Assembly: GCF_021012795.1 (NCBI RefSeq)
Contig: NZ_VFYU01000020.1
Location: 30,069 to 94,068, forward strand
Length of the DNA: 64,000 nt
Direction of reading: 5' to 3'
DNA from: Psychrobacter sp. I-STPA10
GTDB taxonomy: Bacteria; Pseudomonadota; Gammaproteobacteria; Pseudomonadales; Moraxellaceae
Shown here: positions 1 through 9,276 of the stretch, piece after piece
How the letters are laid out: each line of letters starts with the position of its first letter
Numbering within the stretch: position 1 is the stretch's first letter
Program-made: the position numbers and the translations under genes
The notes under the pieces: generated by a model
What the model saw: only the letters and a program-made list of their open reading frames with translations
Databases searched by the model: none
Told to the model about the DNA's origin: nothing

Positions 1-1283
1 AACAGCAAGCACAATATCTGGCAGATGAGCTTGGCAAACTTAAAGGATCTGTTGTTAAAATCGGACAAATGCTGGCTTTATATGGCGAGCATTTTTTGCC
101 CCCTGAAATTACTGCCGCTCTGCAAAGCCTCAATGATAATACCGCCACGCTCTCATGGCGGGTCATTGAGCAAACCATAAAGACACAGCTTGGTGATTTG
201 TATCAGGAGCTTGAGGTTGAGCCAGTACCTATTGGCACAGCTTCACTGGCACAGGTGCATAGAGCCACCATCACCAGTACAGGTCAGCAAATTGTTCTTA
301 AAGTACAGTACCCTGGCGTCGCAGATGCCATTGACTCCGATCTCAGTCTGTTTAAACAGCTACTAAAAGTCACCAATACCGTGCCACAGACGCGGGCTTT
401 AGATGATTGGTTTGCAGAGATTCAAGATTTGCTGCATCATGAAGTAAACTATCATGCAGAAGCAGCTACTACTGAGCGTTTTTATCAACGCTTACAACAT
501 GATAACCGCTATATTGTGCCGCAAATTATCCGTCGTTACAGTAGCGAACGCTTATTATGTATGACGTATGAGCAAGGCGTTCCTGTCACAGATGTCCGCT
601 TACAAAACTTAAGTCAATCACGGCGCAATGCCATCGGACAAGCCATCATAGAGATACTATTACAAGAGATATTTGTTTGGGGTGAAATGCAAACTGACCC
701 TAACTTTGGTAATTATCTGCTGCGTACACATGAAGATGGCAACCTACCTGATCAAATCATTTTGCTTGATTTTGGTGCAATGCGCCAGTTTGATGAGCAT
801 CTACTAAGCATTGCCAAATCTTTGATGCAAGCAGGATTTTATCATGACCTACAAGCCATGCAAGCTGCGATGCAAGGTTATGCATTTTTTGACAACATGA
901 GTCCAAAAGTACATCAAGACATGGCACAAGTGTTTTTAACCGCCACTGAGCCATTTAGCTTGCCTGAACATAATGCAGAATTATCGACAGAATTGCTTGA
1001 TGCAGAGGGACAATATCGCTGGGCTGCCAGTCAACTGCATCAACGAGTGATGAAGCAATCCAGTCAAGCCATGCAGTCATTAGAATTTAGCTTACCCCCC
1101 AAAGAATTTATGTTTATTAGCCGTAAATTCATCGGTGCTTATACCTTTTTAACCGTACTAGATGCACGTACAGACAGCCGAGAACTCATCAAGTCTATTA
1201 CTAAGTCACAACCTGATACCTTTGCGGCTGACATCTTTGATAAAAATACCGCTCACGAAGATATCAGCAATCCCCATAGCTAA
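1..1283 (+). CDS. ABC1/ADCK (UbiB-like) atypical kinase, 5' end cut by window
   Basis: This reading frame is open from base 3, so the gene begins upstream; the ATG at 69 lies inside a conserved motif and is not the start. The motif KLKGSVVKIGQ just before it is the KxGQ signature of the ABC1/ADCK/UbiB atypical kinases. Next come the Ala/Ser-rich nucleotide loop IGTASLAQVHRA, the lysine motif VLKVQYPGV, the catalytic-loop variant QTDPNFGN (family form is close to QADPHPGN) and the metal-binding LLDFG. Family members support ubiquinone synthesis or act on lipids and small molecules. Plain UbiB usually carries a C-terminal membrane anchor, which I do not see here, so an ABC1 paralogue is more likely than UbiB itself. 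The exact substrate is unknown. Confidence 0.85.
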   Translation, partial: QQAQYLADELGKLKGSVVKIGQMLALYGEHFLPPEITAALQSLNDNTATLSWRVIEQTIKTQLGDLYQELEVEPVPIGTASLAQVHRATITSTGQQIVLKVQYPGVADAIDSDLSLFKQLLKVTNTVPQTRALDDWFAEIQDLLHHEVNYHAEAATTERFYQRLQHDNRYIVPQIIRRYSSERLLCMTYEQGVPVTDVRLQNLSQSRRNAIGQAIIEILLQEIFVWGEMQTDPNFGNYLLRTHEDGNLPDQIILLDFGAMRQFDEHLLSIAKSLMQAGFYHDLQAMQAAMQGYAFFDNMSPKVHQDMAQVFLTATEPFSLPEHNAELSTELLDAEGQYRWAASQLHQRVMKQSSQAMQSLEFSLPPKEFMFISRKFIGAYTFLTVLDARTDSRELIKSITKSQPDTFAADIFDKNTAHEDISNPHS

Positions 1284-1320
1284 TAGATTGCACATAACCT
1301 ATATCTATATATAGTCAATA

Positions 1321-1460
1321 CCTCACTCTCAACTTTACCCCCCTCCTAGCCTCCCCCCTTTTTAAGGGGGAGGAACTGGTTTTTAAGTCCTCCCCTTACT
1401 GCAAGGGGAGTATTTGGGAGGGGTCATATATCAATTTAGTAAAATAAGTTGAGAGTGAGG
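1321..1460. mobile_element. 140-bp MITE-like element, copy 1
   Basis: The element starts with CCTCACTCTCAACTT (1321-1335) and ends with its exact inverse complement (1446-1460). Copies of the same 140-bp length lie at 13493-13632 and 43848-43987. The interior has GC-rich palindromic stretches and no coding capacity. The flanks TAGTCAATA (1312-1320) and TAATCAATC (1461-1469) agree at 7 of 9 positions, as expected for an aged target duplication. It fills most of the gap between the ABC1 kinase and the GIY-YIG gene. No transposase with these ends is in the window. Confidence 0.8.
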
Positions 1461-1536
1461 TAATCAATCTAGTACGTAAGCTCAAAAAATGTCATCATAA
1501 GGCAAGCTAATACAACCAGCACAGTGGTGAATCAGG

Positions 1537-2031
1537 CTAGGCAGATGATAAATAAAAAACATGACTTGCACAGCGACAATCACTGCTACCAACCTGTACA
1601 AAAGTGCTTAAGCTAGGATGACTTGCCAACAGCTTAGCCAAAGCACACTCTTCAATAGGATCGCTAGCATCAACAGCTACCCAACACCCAAGCATCTGCA
1701 TGGGTGTACGCAAATAATCAATATGCCAGCGTTTTGCTTTACTCTCATCATTACGCCAATGCCGCCTAACTCGACTATAAAGCCCGCCTGCTCCTCTGGC
1801 ACTACCCACATAAAAATAAATACTTGCAGGCAGGGTATGAGCCCCCAACTTACCAATATCTAATGTTACCTCAGAAGATAATTGCATTGCCAAAATATAC
1901 ACCCCTTTAGCATGTGGCAAATCAGTAGCAGCATCTATCCAGTTTAAATGCTTTACCACCGCTTGGTTCTCTACTGTAGCAAATAAATCACTCGCTTGTT
2001 TTATTTTCATAATTATCAACCATAACCCCAT
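1537..2031 (-). CDS. GIY-YIG nuclease-family protein (DUF123 type)
   Basis: A small protein of about 164 residues. It shows the split GIY-YIG-like signature GVYILAM followed by YFYVGSARG, then GGLYSRVRRHWR, RWHIDYLR and the C-terminal VGSSDCRCASHVFY. These are hallmarks of the DUF123 subfamily of GIY-YIG nuclease-fold proteins, often found as stand-alone proteins of unknown function or fused to endonuclease III. The start is uncertain: TTG at 2034, ATG at 2031 and ATG at 2010 are in frame and none has a convincing ribosome-binding site. The 2010 start gives MKIKQASDLF and keeps the whole domain. It is transcribed away from the MITE-like copy at 1321-1460. Confidence 0.8.
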   Translation of the reverse strand: MGLWLIIMKIKQASDLFATVENQAVVKHLNWIDAATDLPHAKGVYILAMQLSSEVTLDIGKLGAHTLPASIYFYVGSARGAGGLYSRVRRHWRNDESKAKRWHIDYLRTPMQMLGCWVAVDASDPIEECALAKLLASHPSLSTFVQVGSSDCRCASHVFYLSSA

Positions 2032-2091
2032 CAATTAAACTTCACTACCAATTAAACCTTACTATTAATTCATCTTGGCTGTTTAATGGAG

Positions 2092-2117
2092 GTTCAAAAA
2101 GTATGCTGTGGCTATTT
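2092..2117. repeat. Lone end of the inverted-repeat element seen at 44219-44324
   Basis: About 27 bases here (TTCAAAAAGTATGCTGTGG and following) match the left end of the 44.2-kb element with about two differences, including bases inside its terminal repeat. No partner end is visible nearby. The repeat supplies the last bases and the TAG stop of the adjacent TrmB-like gene. Confidence 0.5.
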
Positions 2118-2765
2118 TTGGTAAATCCAATTATCAAAGCGTGTTATATAACCAGTTGGTTTACGCATATTTAATTGCCAACATATCTCACCTCTTGCCA
2201 GATATTTAACTTCAAAATGGGTGCGCGCACTGTCTGTTGCCACTTGGCTACACTGGCTTGGTAATTGCCATATTTGCTTGGCTTGCTGCTGGGCATTATC
2301 CATATAACTGGCAATATTGGTTGCTAAAATCACCTCGCCTTCATCTTTGAGGCGTGACAATAAAAACTCAAAAAATGGCATATTGAGCCACTGCTGATTC
2401 AGATTATGTGGCTCAGGATTGGGATATAATAAATAAACAGCATCAACTGACTTTGGCGCAAGCGCATACACAATCCAAGCAATCGCATCAGCATGTATAG
2501 GCAACAGATTGGGTACATTGTGTTGTTTGGCTAATTTAGCAAATGCTTGAAACTTATTGCTGGTACGCTCAATGGCAATTAAAGTATTATTAGGAAAATT
2601 TTTGGCATATTGCAAAGCATGTTTACCTTTACCCGCACCAATCTCTACAATTAATGGTAAATGAGTATTTACGGTTAATATTGATCGTACTGCCTCATCA
2701 AAGTCTCTGGGTGGGTGCAGCTTATTGGGTTGAAATGCCCTATTGTGTTGATGCGATAACTTCAT
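2112..2765 (-). CDS. TrmB-like tRNA (guanine-N7)-methyltransferase family protein
   Basis: A 217-residue class I SAM-dependent methyltransferase. The SAM-binding motif I is VEIGAGKGKHALQYA (about residues 40-54), followed by an acidic motif II around IAIERTSNK. The segment YLLYPNPEPHNLNQQW matches the TrmB-type region D-x-x-FPDPWPKxxHxxRR only loosely. It is therefore a TrmB-family member that may be a divergent paralogue rather than the main m7G46 enzyme. The 3' end runs into a copy of a dispersed repeat end (2092-2117), which provides the stop codon. It stands alone; the next gene upstream, yacG, is divergent. Confidence 0.75.
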   Translation of the reverse strand: MKLSHQHNRAFQPNKLHPPRDFDEAVRSILTVNTHLPLIVEIGAGKGKHALQYAKNFPNNTLIAIERTSNKFQAFAKLAKQHNVPNLLPIHADAIAWIVYALAPKSVDAVYLLYPNPEPHNLNQQWLNMPFFEFLLSRLKDEGEVILATNIASYMDNAQQQAKQIWQLPSQCSQVATDSARTHFEVKYLARGEICWQLNMRKPTGYITRFDNWIYQK

Positions 2766-2943
2766 TGTTTCTCTCTTAACTATATTAATTTCTCTTAGTG
2801 CTCAGCTCATATATCTATATCAAATTTATGAATATTATGCTCACACCATAACAATTTTAGCAGTGATAGACTATAATAAATTTTAGAGGTAATTTTTAAA
2901 CCACCAATACACCATATAATCATGTTCATCATGACTGGCTATA

Positions 2944-3156
2944 ATGACTATGACCCAATCTGCTCACCAAAAAAACGTTATGATACCAAAAACCTACCCT
3001 TGTCCCCGCTGCCAAACACGCACGCCATGGCAAGATAATCCCAACAAACCTTTTTGTAGCGCGCGCTGCAAACTTATTGATTTGGGTGCTTGGGCAAATG
3101 AAGACTACAAAGTGGCTGCCGAAGAAACGCCTTTTTCTGGTGAATTACCCGAATAA
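2944..3156 (+). CDS. yacG: DNA gyrase inhibitor / zinc-ribbon protein YacG
   Basis: A 70-residue protein with a Cys4 zinc site: C20-P-R-C23 and C38-S-A-R-C42. Then comes the family pattern [15 protein letters not shown]. YacG binds GyrB and inhibits gyrase in E. coli. In many proteobacteria it lies near coaE and pilD, but here it lies just upstream of argD. The first ATG is accepted; a second ATG two codons later is equally possible. Length and motif are typical of the family. Confidence 0.9.
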   Translation: MTMTQSAHQKNVMIPKTYPCPRCQTRTPWQDNPNKPFCSARCKLIDLGAWANEDYKVAAEETPFSGELPE

Positions 3157-3231
3157 AATAAGTAATCAGCTCATTCATTTCTTCCCTGTTACATATCTAA
3201 CATCTCAATCTGACATATTAAAAGGTGAATC

Positions 3232-4425
3232 ATGACCCACTCTTATTTGATGCCCACTTATAATCGCCAACCCATTACCTTTGTACGTGGTGAGGGCAGT
3301 TGGCTATATACCCAAGACAATACCGCCTATCTTGATGCACTCACAGGCATTGCTGTTTGTGGGCTTGGACACTGTCATCCTAAAATAACACAAGCCATCA
3401 CCGAGCAAGCAGCAGCACTGGTGCATACCAGTAACTTGTATGGTATACAGTGGCAAGAGCGTGCAGGGACCGCATTGTGCCAAGCAGCGGGTATGGACAG
3501 TGTATTTTTTGCGAACAGTGGCGCAGAAGCCAATGAAGCGGCGTTAAAATTAGCGCGCTTATATGCGCATAATAAAGGCTATAGCCGCCCTAAAGTCATT
3601 GTTATGCAGCACTCTTTTCATGGGCGCACTTTGCTGACCGTATCTGCCACTGCCAACGCCAAAGCACGTGAAGGCTTTTTTACCTTAGATGATGATTTTA
3701 TTCGTGTGCCCTTTGGTGATATTGACGCAATTAAACAAGTGGCAAACAGTGATACCCAAATCGCCGCCATTTTACTTGAGCCGATCCAAGGCGAAGGGGG
3801 TCTCAATGCACCTACCCAAGGCTTTGCCTATCTAGAGCAAATACAACAACTATGTGATGAGAATGACTGGCTATTTATGCTCGATGAAGTACAAACAGGG
3901 AACGGACGCACAGGCAAATATTTTGCCTTTCAACACAGCAATGCCAAGCCCGATGTGGTAACCACAGCCAAAGGTCTGGGGAATGGCTTTCCTGTGGGTG
4001 CATGTATGGTGCGAGGACGTGCCAATGGGCTATTTGGTGCAGGCAGTCATGGTTCGACCTATGGCGGTACTCCCCTAGCCAGTCGTGTGGTATATAGCGT
4101 TTATGAGGTACTGGCTAATAGCGATGTGATGGAAAATGCCACAACAGAAGGTGAGTTTATCCGTCAGGCTATGGCAGATAACTTAGCCCAATACGGCGTA
4201 AGTAGCCGTGGACATGGGATGATGATTGGTATTGTACTGCCCAGTGATTGGGACTGTAGCTCTCTGGTTGATATTGCTCGAGATGAGCAAAAATTGATTA
4301 TTAATGTGGTTGGCGGGCACGTTGTACGCTTATTACCTGCGCTTAATATCACTCGTGCTGAAAGTGAGCAGTTGGTTGCGCGTCTCACCGCTGCGATTCA
4401 TGGCTTAAAAAGTCAAACAAATTAA
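3232..4425 (+). CDS. argD: Acetylornithine aminotransferase (class III)
   Basis: A 397-residue PLP-dependent aminotransferase. Visible family features are NSGAEANEAALKLAR (phosphate cup), HSFHGRTL, the PLP-contacting LDEVQTGNGRTG, and the Schiff-base lysine in TTAKGLGNGFP, which counts to K247. ArgD converts N-acetylglutamate semialdehyde to N-acetylornithine in arginine synthesis and often also serves as succinyl-diaminopimelate aminotransferase. An AAAGGTG ribosome-binding site lies about 5 bases before the ATG. A clear terminator follows at 4451-4475. The call of ArgD over other ornithine-type aminotransferases rests on length and motif pattern. Confidence 0.9.
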   Translation: MTHSYLMPTYNRQPITFVRGEGSWLYTQDNTAYLDALTGIAVCGLGHCHPKITQAITEQAAALVHTSNLYGIQWQERAGTALCQAAGMDSVFFANSGAEANEAALKLARLYAHNKGYSRPKVIVMQHSFHGRTLLTVSATANAKAREGFFTLDDDFIRVPFGDIDAIKQVANSDTQIAAILLEPIQGEGGLNAPTQGFAYLEQIQQLCDENDWLFMLDEVQTGNGRTGKYFAFQHSNAKPDVVTTAKGLGNGFPVGACMVRGRANGLFGAGSHGSTYGGTPLASRVVYSVYEVLANSDVMENATTEGEFIRQAMADNLAQYGVSSRGHGMMIGIVLPSDWDCSSLVDIARDEQKLIINVVGGHVVRLLPALNITRAESEQLVARLTAAIHGLKSQTN

Positions 4426-4450
4426 ATAAGACATACGTTAAAACAAAAAA

Positions 4451-4475
4451 ACAGCCCTTAATGGGCTGTTTTTTA
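4451..4475 (+). terminator. Rho-independent terminator of argD
   Basis: AACAGCCC and GGGCTGTT form an 8-bp stem around a 4-base loop, followed by a T run. The A run on the left means it could also work for leftward transcription arriving from the LysR gene. Confidence 0.85.
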
Positions 4476-4543
4476 TCTGTGATTAAAGATAGTGTCTAAT
4501 AGCAACTATTTTTCGTAATAACATAATAGTCACCCACCACCCA

Positions 4544-5452
4544 TTATGCACTCATTTCTTTATCAAAATACTCTTGTAACACCTCTAAACAGCGTACAAT
4601 CTTCGCAGGCTGCTGCTCTCTATCTAGCGTTACGGCATACAGTTGATAGCTTGGTAGGTTGTAGTTTGGTAATACTTCAACCAACTCACCAGATGCCAAC
4701 TCTTTTTCTATATCCACTTGCATCATACTAACCAAACCATGACCCGCTTTTGCTAAAGTCGTCGCAACAAAAATATTGTTCGTTTGAATACGCGAAGTTA
4801 ATTTAACTTTTGTTTTCTTGTTGGTTTCAGAGTTAGTCAACTCTAATACGTTAGGATCTTTTACCAAGTCAATCCCAATAATTTGACACTGACTAAGATC
4901 TTTAGGCGTTTCAAATTTTTCAAATTGCTCTAAATACTTAGGTGATGCCACCAGTACTTGTTTTACTTCTGCCAAAGGATAGCTGGTCATTTTGCTATCA
5001 TCAATAGAAGGGCTCATACGTACCGCAATATCAATACGTTCATCAATCATATCAATATAGCGATTGTCTGCCAAGAAGTGAATATCTAAATCATCATGCG
5101 CATCCACCCACTTAGATAACGCGGGTAGAACATGATTGACACCAAGCTCAGGGGTAGTAGCAATTCTTAAACTACCTGCCAACTCATCACGTAGCTGATT
5201 GACTTTCATGCGACCCTGTTCGGCTGCACTGACCACGTTTTTTGCCGCTTCATAAAAGCCTGCACCTGCTTCAGTTAAGCTCAGCTTTCTAGTAGATCGG
5301 TGCAATAACACCACACCTAAGTCATTTTCTAAAGAGCGGATTTGCTGGCTCACTGCGCTGGTAGTGATACCAAGCTCTCGTGCTGAGCCACTAAATGACC
5401 CATGATTAACAACGCTAGCAAATACTGCCATCCCTCTTAAATTATCTAACAT
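4544..5452 (-). CDS. LysR-family transcriptional regulator
   Basis: A 302-residue regulator with an N-terminal winged helix-turn-helix (FASVVNHGSFSGSARELG, then TSAVSQQIRSLE) and a C-terminal substrate-binding-like domain beginning near LRIATTPELG. The pattern is the common AaeR/DsdC-like LTTR layout. No target operon is divergently transcribed next to it: its upstream side faces the 3' end of dnaX. Its regulon and ligand therefore cannot be told from context. The ATG at 5452 gives the canonical N-terminus MLDNLRGMAVFASV. Confidence 0.9.
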   Translation of the reverse strand: MLDNLRGMAVFASVVNHGSFSGSARELGITTSAVSQQIRSLENDLGVVLLHRSTRKLSLTEAGAGFYEAAKNVVSAAEQGRMKVNQLRDELAGSLRIATTPELGVNHVLPALSKWVDAHDDLDIHFLADNRYIDMIDERIDIAVRMSPSIDDSKMTSYPLAEVKQVLVASPKYLEQFEKFETPKDLSQCQIIGIDLVKDPNVLELTNSETNKKTKVKLTSRIQTNNIFVATTLAKAGHGLVSMMQVDIEKELASGELVEVLPNYNLPSYQLYAVTLDREQQPAKIVRCLEVLQEYFDKEMSA

Positions 5453-5632
5453 ATTTACACACCTAAATTTGAGAACTAAGACTCGTAAGTATATCTTATT
5501 GTAGAGAATTTTCTAAGTTTTTCTTTTTAATAAAAGTCGTCTTAATGTTTTTTTTTGCTACTTTTCAGTACATTTGTTCACCAAGACTTGACTAAAATTA
5601 AATTTATAAATTTTACATATAATACCCCTAAT

Positions 5633-7651
5633 CTATACTTGTAAGTTTAACTTGAGTTTAGTAATCTGTGGTTGCCCTAATGTTTGTAAGTATTGCATGA
5701 CAGGGGACTTATTCAGACCTTCTTTTGCTGCCGCTTGAGCCATTAATATACGTTGTTTCTGGCGATTTTCAGGTATCTCTTGCTGCTGTTGTTGTATCCA
5801 TTGTGGATCAACTTCCAGACGAACAATGGTTGTACCCAACTCTGCTTTTATTTTTGCAGCCAATGACTCAAAAGTGTTTTGTATATGTTTTGTATCAAAT
5901 GCGACTTTTAACGTACTTTCACCCAAAATTTGCCCTGTCATAATCCCCTGTCTTGCCAGAGCCAACTGATCATGTGCCAAAATTTTGATTTGACGAGCAT
6001 ACTGTAACCAATAATCCCACTTTTGTGCTGTCCATTCACCTTCTAAAACTTGTTTAGCAGATTGTAGAAGCTGTCGTGGATCGTCATCATTAACGATGAG
6101 TGAAACTGGATCTTTGTCAGTCACTACTAACTGAGACATATTTTCAGTTAACTCTGTGTCTAGCGTATTCAGTTCTAAAGTGGTTTCTGGCTCATGAAGT
6201 TCAAATGTTGTTTTTGGTAGACGTTCTACATTCTCAGTTATGTTATTATAAATCATATCCTGAGTATTATCGTTATTTTGTGTACAATTAGTATAAGTAA
6301 CTGGTACATCAGTCGCCATAATATCTATTGTATCTATGGCTGCTATGTCATTATTATTCTGGCTACTGTCACTACTGGTATTATCAATACTTGTACTTTC
6401 AATAGTGGGCTCTTCTGTCTTATCTATATTTTGCTTGACATCATCTGTATCTACGCACACATCTCCTACTTCTGTCATCTGCATGTCTGTTGCAGATATC
6501 GCAATCGAAGCAGGAGCATTGACTTCGTTTGTAGCCAACGGACGAAAAGCCAATAATCTAAGCAAACACATCTCTAGTGCTTGTAATGGCGTATTAGCAA
6601 GCTTAATATTTTCTCGACCTTTTATGGTAATTTCATAATATAGCTGTAACACATCAGGGCTAATTTGCTCAGCAAGATGATAAATAGCCTCAGCATGGCT
6701 GCTACTAACATTTAAACTGATATCAGGCAATATCTGTGCGAGTGCCACTTGATGTAGTAGCTCTGCTAATCCATCAAACATACTACCTGCATCAACAAGC
6801 TGAGCCCGCAGTTGCTCAATATGTGCTGCCACTGCTTGTGTATCACCCACTGATATGGCAGTTAATAATGCCACTAAGTCTGCGCTGTCGATTAAGCCCA
6901 GCATATCATTAACCGTCTCATCCGTTAACTGCCCCTGTCCAAAGGCAATTGCTTGATCGGTCAAAGATAGAGCATCACGTACCGAGCCATGAGCAGCGTG
7001 TGCTAATTGCCACAATGCAGCTTCTGTAAATGGCACATGCTCTTGTGACAAGATATTTGCCAAATGTTCACTGATTGCTTGCTGTGGCAGTGGACGCAGC
7101 ACAAACTGCAAACATCGTGAAATGATGGTAATGGGTAGTTTTTGTGGGTCTGTGGTCGCCAGCAAAAACTTTACATGTGCTGGTGGTTCTTCTAAAGTCT
7201 TTAACAACGCATTAAAGCTATGTGTAGACAGCATGTGTACTTCGTCAATTAAATAGACTTTGTAACGACCTTGCGTGGGTGCATAGGGCACATTATCAAG
7301 CAAATCACGCGTGTCTTCTACTTTGGTACGTGAGGCAGCATCAATCTCAATCAAATCAATAAAACGCCCGTCATCTATCGCCACGCAACTACTACATTGC
7401 CCACAAGGTTTACTACTCACACCTTTATCACAGTTTAGGCATTTGGCAAGAATACGTGCGATGGTGGTTTTTCCCACACCACGAGTTCCAGTAAATAAAT
7501 ACGCATGATGCAACCTATTGTGATCAATGGCATTGATTAATGCTTTAGAGACATGCGTTTGCCCAACCAACTCATGAAAGTTTTTTGGGCGATATTTACG
7601 AGCAAGTACTTGATATGGTTGGATAGGCTGTGGCTGCGATTGCGAAAGCAT
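5633..7651 (-). CDS. dnaX: DNA polymerase III subunit gamma/tau
   Basis: A 672-residue clamp-loader ATPase. Walker A is GTRGVGKTT (55-63), the zinc knuckle uses C74, C83, C86 and C89, and Walker B is LIDEVHM (134-140). The sensor region LLATTDPQKLPITIISRC follows. The AAA+ and collar domains run to about residue 370. A long Asp/Asn/Thr/Ser-rich linker (about 390-510) leads to a C-terminal domain of the tau type. I saw no A6G-type slippery site that would make a programmed gamma form. The usual downstream partners ybaB and recR are not adjacent. Confidence 0.95.
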   Translation of the reverse strand: MLSQSQPQPIQPYQVLARKYRPKNFHELVGQTHVSKALINAIDHNRLHHAYLFTGTRGVGKTTIARILAKCLNCDKGVSSKPCGQCSSCVAIDDGRFIDLIEIDAASRTKVEDTRDLLDNVPYAPTQGRYKVYLIDEVHMLSTHSFNALLKTLEEPPAHVKFLLATTDPQKLPITIISRCLQFVLRPLPQQAISEHLANILSQEHVPFTEAALWQLAHAAHGSVRDALSLTDQAIAFGQGQLTDETVNDMLGLIDSADLVALLTAISVGDTQAVAAHIEQLRAQLVDAGSMFDGLAELLHQVALAQILPDISLNVSSSHAEAIYHLAEQISPDVLQLYYEITIKGRENIKLANTPLQALEMCLLRLLAFRPLATNEVNAPASIAISATDMQMTEVGDVCVDTDDVKQNIDKTEEPTIESTSIDNTSSDSSQNNNDIAAIDTIDIMATDVPVTYTNCTQNNDNTQDMIYNNITENVERLPKTTFELHEPETTLELNTLDTELTENMSQLVVTDKDPVSLIVNDDDPRQLLQSAKQVLEGEWTAQKWDYWLQYARQIKILAHDQLALARQGIMTGQILGESTLKVAFDTKHIQNTFESLAAKIKAELGTTIVRLEVDPQWIQQQQQEIPENRQKQRILMAQAAAKEGLNKSPVMQYLQTLGQPQITKLKLNLQV

Positions 7652-7849
7652 AAAAAATTACCATCAACGATTTATTTAACAATATATTTAATAACAATAT
7701 GTTTAATAATGTATTTAAAATTAATATTTAGGACAAACTAAGAAAAGAGATGGATTAAGTGTCTCATTGTATTCATTGAAATCATTTGACTTAATAGTCA
7801 TGATTATAACCAATATCTATATTGCCTGTATAAAACAAAGGTTATGGTC

Positions 7850-9058
7850 TTATGTTTCACTAGATACTCGATGGTGGTACACATCCATCATCACTTCAAA
7901 GTCATCAGATGTTGGTTTTTGCGTCATATCAAAACCCAACAAAATCAAATCTGTTGTTGATGTATTGGCTAGGTTTATATTCATATCAAGTAGCAGCGTA
8001 TCAAACTGCTTAGCAATAACCGCTTTACTAAATTCACTCTGTGGATCTAAACCATAGATGACCATCATATAATGACAACCAAAATCAGTATAAAAACGTG
8101 GCTGACAAATATAACCTTGCTGTCTTTGTTGTTCTGTACTTTGATTATGTCTAATCAATACATCCACAAACTGCATACGCATATAGGTAGATGGAAACAT
8201 CAACAATCGCAAAGTCGCTAATGGTACTTCCTGTTGTACCTGTTTATAGTTATTAACCCATCCTTGCACCAACTGTATCCAAGTAGCAGAGTATTTCTGC
8301 ATATCATCTAATAGCGGCTGTAATGGCTCAGCCGTCACTTGATTGGTCATAATATACTGCAAATCTGTATCTGCTTGTTGTAATAACCCCATGGTTACCA
8401 GTTGTTGCTGTAGCTGGGTTTGCTGCACAAAAAATTCAGGAGAATGCATCAATGTATCTGCCAACTCAACCTCATTATCAAATGGCAGTTGCTCTGACAT
8501 GATATGTCGATGAAAACCAAGATAGGATAAAAAATCACTGGGCGTTTGTAGTAACTCTGTCAGCCTTAATAAACTATGCAAAGAAAATACTTGTATAGCA
8601 TTCACATCTTCGTCCAAATCTATGACACACTCTTCTTGAAAATACAGTCCACCATATTGATGCGGTATTGGATAAATATTTTGCTCATGCTTTACCGTTA
8701 GCAAGCTAATACCAACAAAATAAATCTGTGATGTATTTGTGACGTCACTCTTCACATAAGGTACATTTTTTTTTCTAGATGGATATAGTTTGTAAAGTCG
8801 TTGATGCTGCTTTATTAACTCACTAACTGATTTTTGTTTTAATTTTGCCAGGACAGATCTTTTGACTTCCACCGTAGGTGACGTCAAAACTTCTTCGTGG
8901 ACTAATAAAACCAATGTTGCTTGTGGAAACTCAAAAACAAAATCATAACCACGTGTTAACCACTTATTTTTTGATGTTGGATCAACTTGATAGATAGGCA
9001 AAAAAGATAATTGAAATATCGACTGCCAATCAAATTTTTGCGGTAGCACGGTTGACAT
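7850..9058 (-). CDS. Hypothetical protein, 402 aa, Gln-rich centre
   Basis: I do not recognise this protein. It has no signal peptide, membrane span, metal-binding cluster or nucleotide-binding motif. The middle (about residues 205-300) is rich in Gln and Leu and looks helical (QQTQLQQQLVTMGLLQQ). The final third includes a YTDFGCHYMMVIYGLD segment that looks like a compact beta structure. The codon use looks like that of its neighbours, with no sign of transfer. It lies alone between dnaX and lysS, all leftward, with about 200 bp on each side. A cytoplasmic lineage-specific protein is the best description. Confidence 0.7.
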   Translation of the reverse strand: MSTVLPQKFDWQSIFQLSFLPIYQVDPTSKNKWLTRGYDFVFEFPQATLVLLVHEEVLTSPTVEVKRSVLAKLKQKSVSELIKQHQRLYKLYPSRKKNVPYVKSDVTNTSQIYFVGISLLTVKHEQNIYPIPHQYGGLYFQEECVIDLDEDVNAIQVFSLHSLLRLTELLQTPSDFLSYLGFHRHIMSEQLPFDNEVELADTLMHSPEFFVQQTQLQQQLVTMGLLQQADTDLQYIMTNQVTAEPLQPLLDDMQKYSATWIQLVQGWVNNYKQVQQEVPLATLRLLMFPSTYMRMQFVDVLIRHNQSTEQQRQQGYICQPRFYTDFGCHYMMVIYGLDPQSEFSKAVIAKQFDTLLLDMNINLANTSTTDLILLGFDMTQKPTSDDFEVMMDVYHHRVSSET

Positions 9059-9218
9059 AGTTATTCCTTTAGTTATTATATCGCCATTCTAAAAACATTT
9101 TATCATGAAAATTTATTATAATATTTTTTATTTTTAATAACTCTTTGATCATGCCGAACAAATTTCAGCATGATGCAGCTGATGCCGATATAGTAATAGA
9201 GATAACCACAATAGTAAC

Positions 9219-9256
9219 AAAGGCTCTAAATCCAATGCAACGATTTAGAGCCTTTT
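9219..9256 (-). terminator. Terminator downstream of lysS
   Basis: AAAGGCTCTAAATC and GATTTAGAGCCTTT form a 14-bp perfect stem with a 9-base loop. It lies just beyond the lysS stop codon. A short T run is present on both strands, so it may work in either direction. Confidence 0.75.
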
Positions 9257-9276
9257 AGATTAACTGCCAACAGATA

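Noticed and set aside
5633..7651. Programmed frameshift in dnaX making a short gamma form
   Set aside because: I searched the coding strand for an A6G-type slippery run followed by a hairpin and did not find one.
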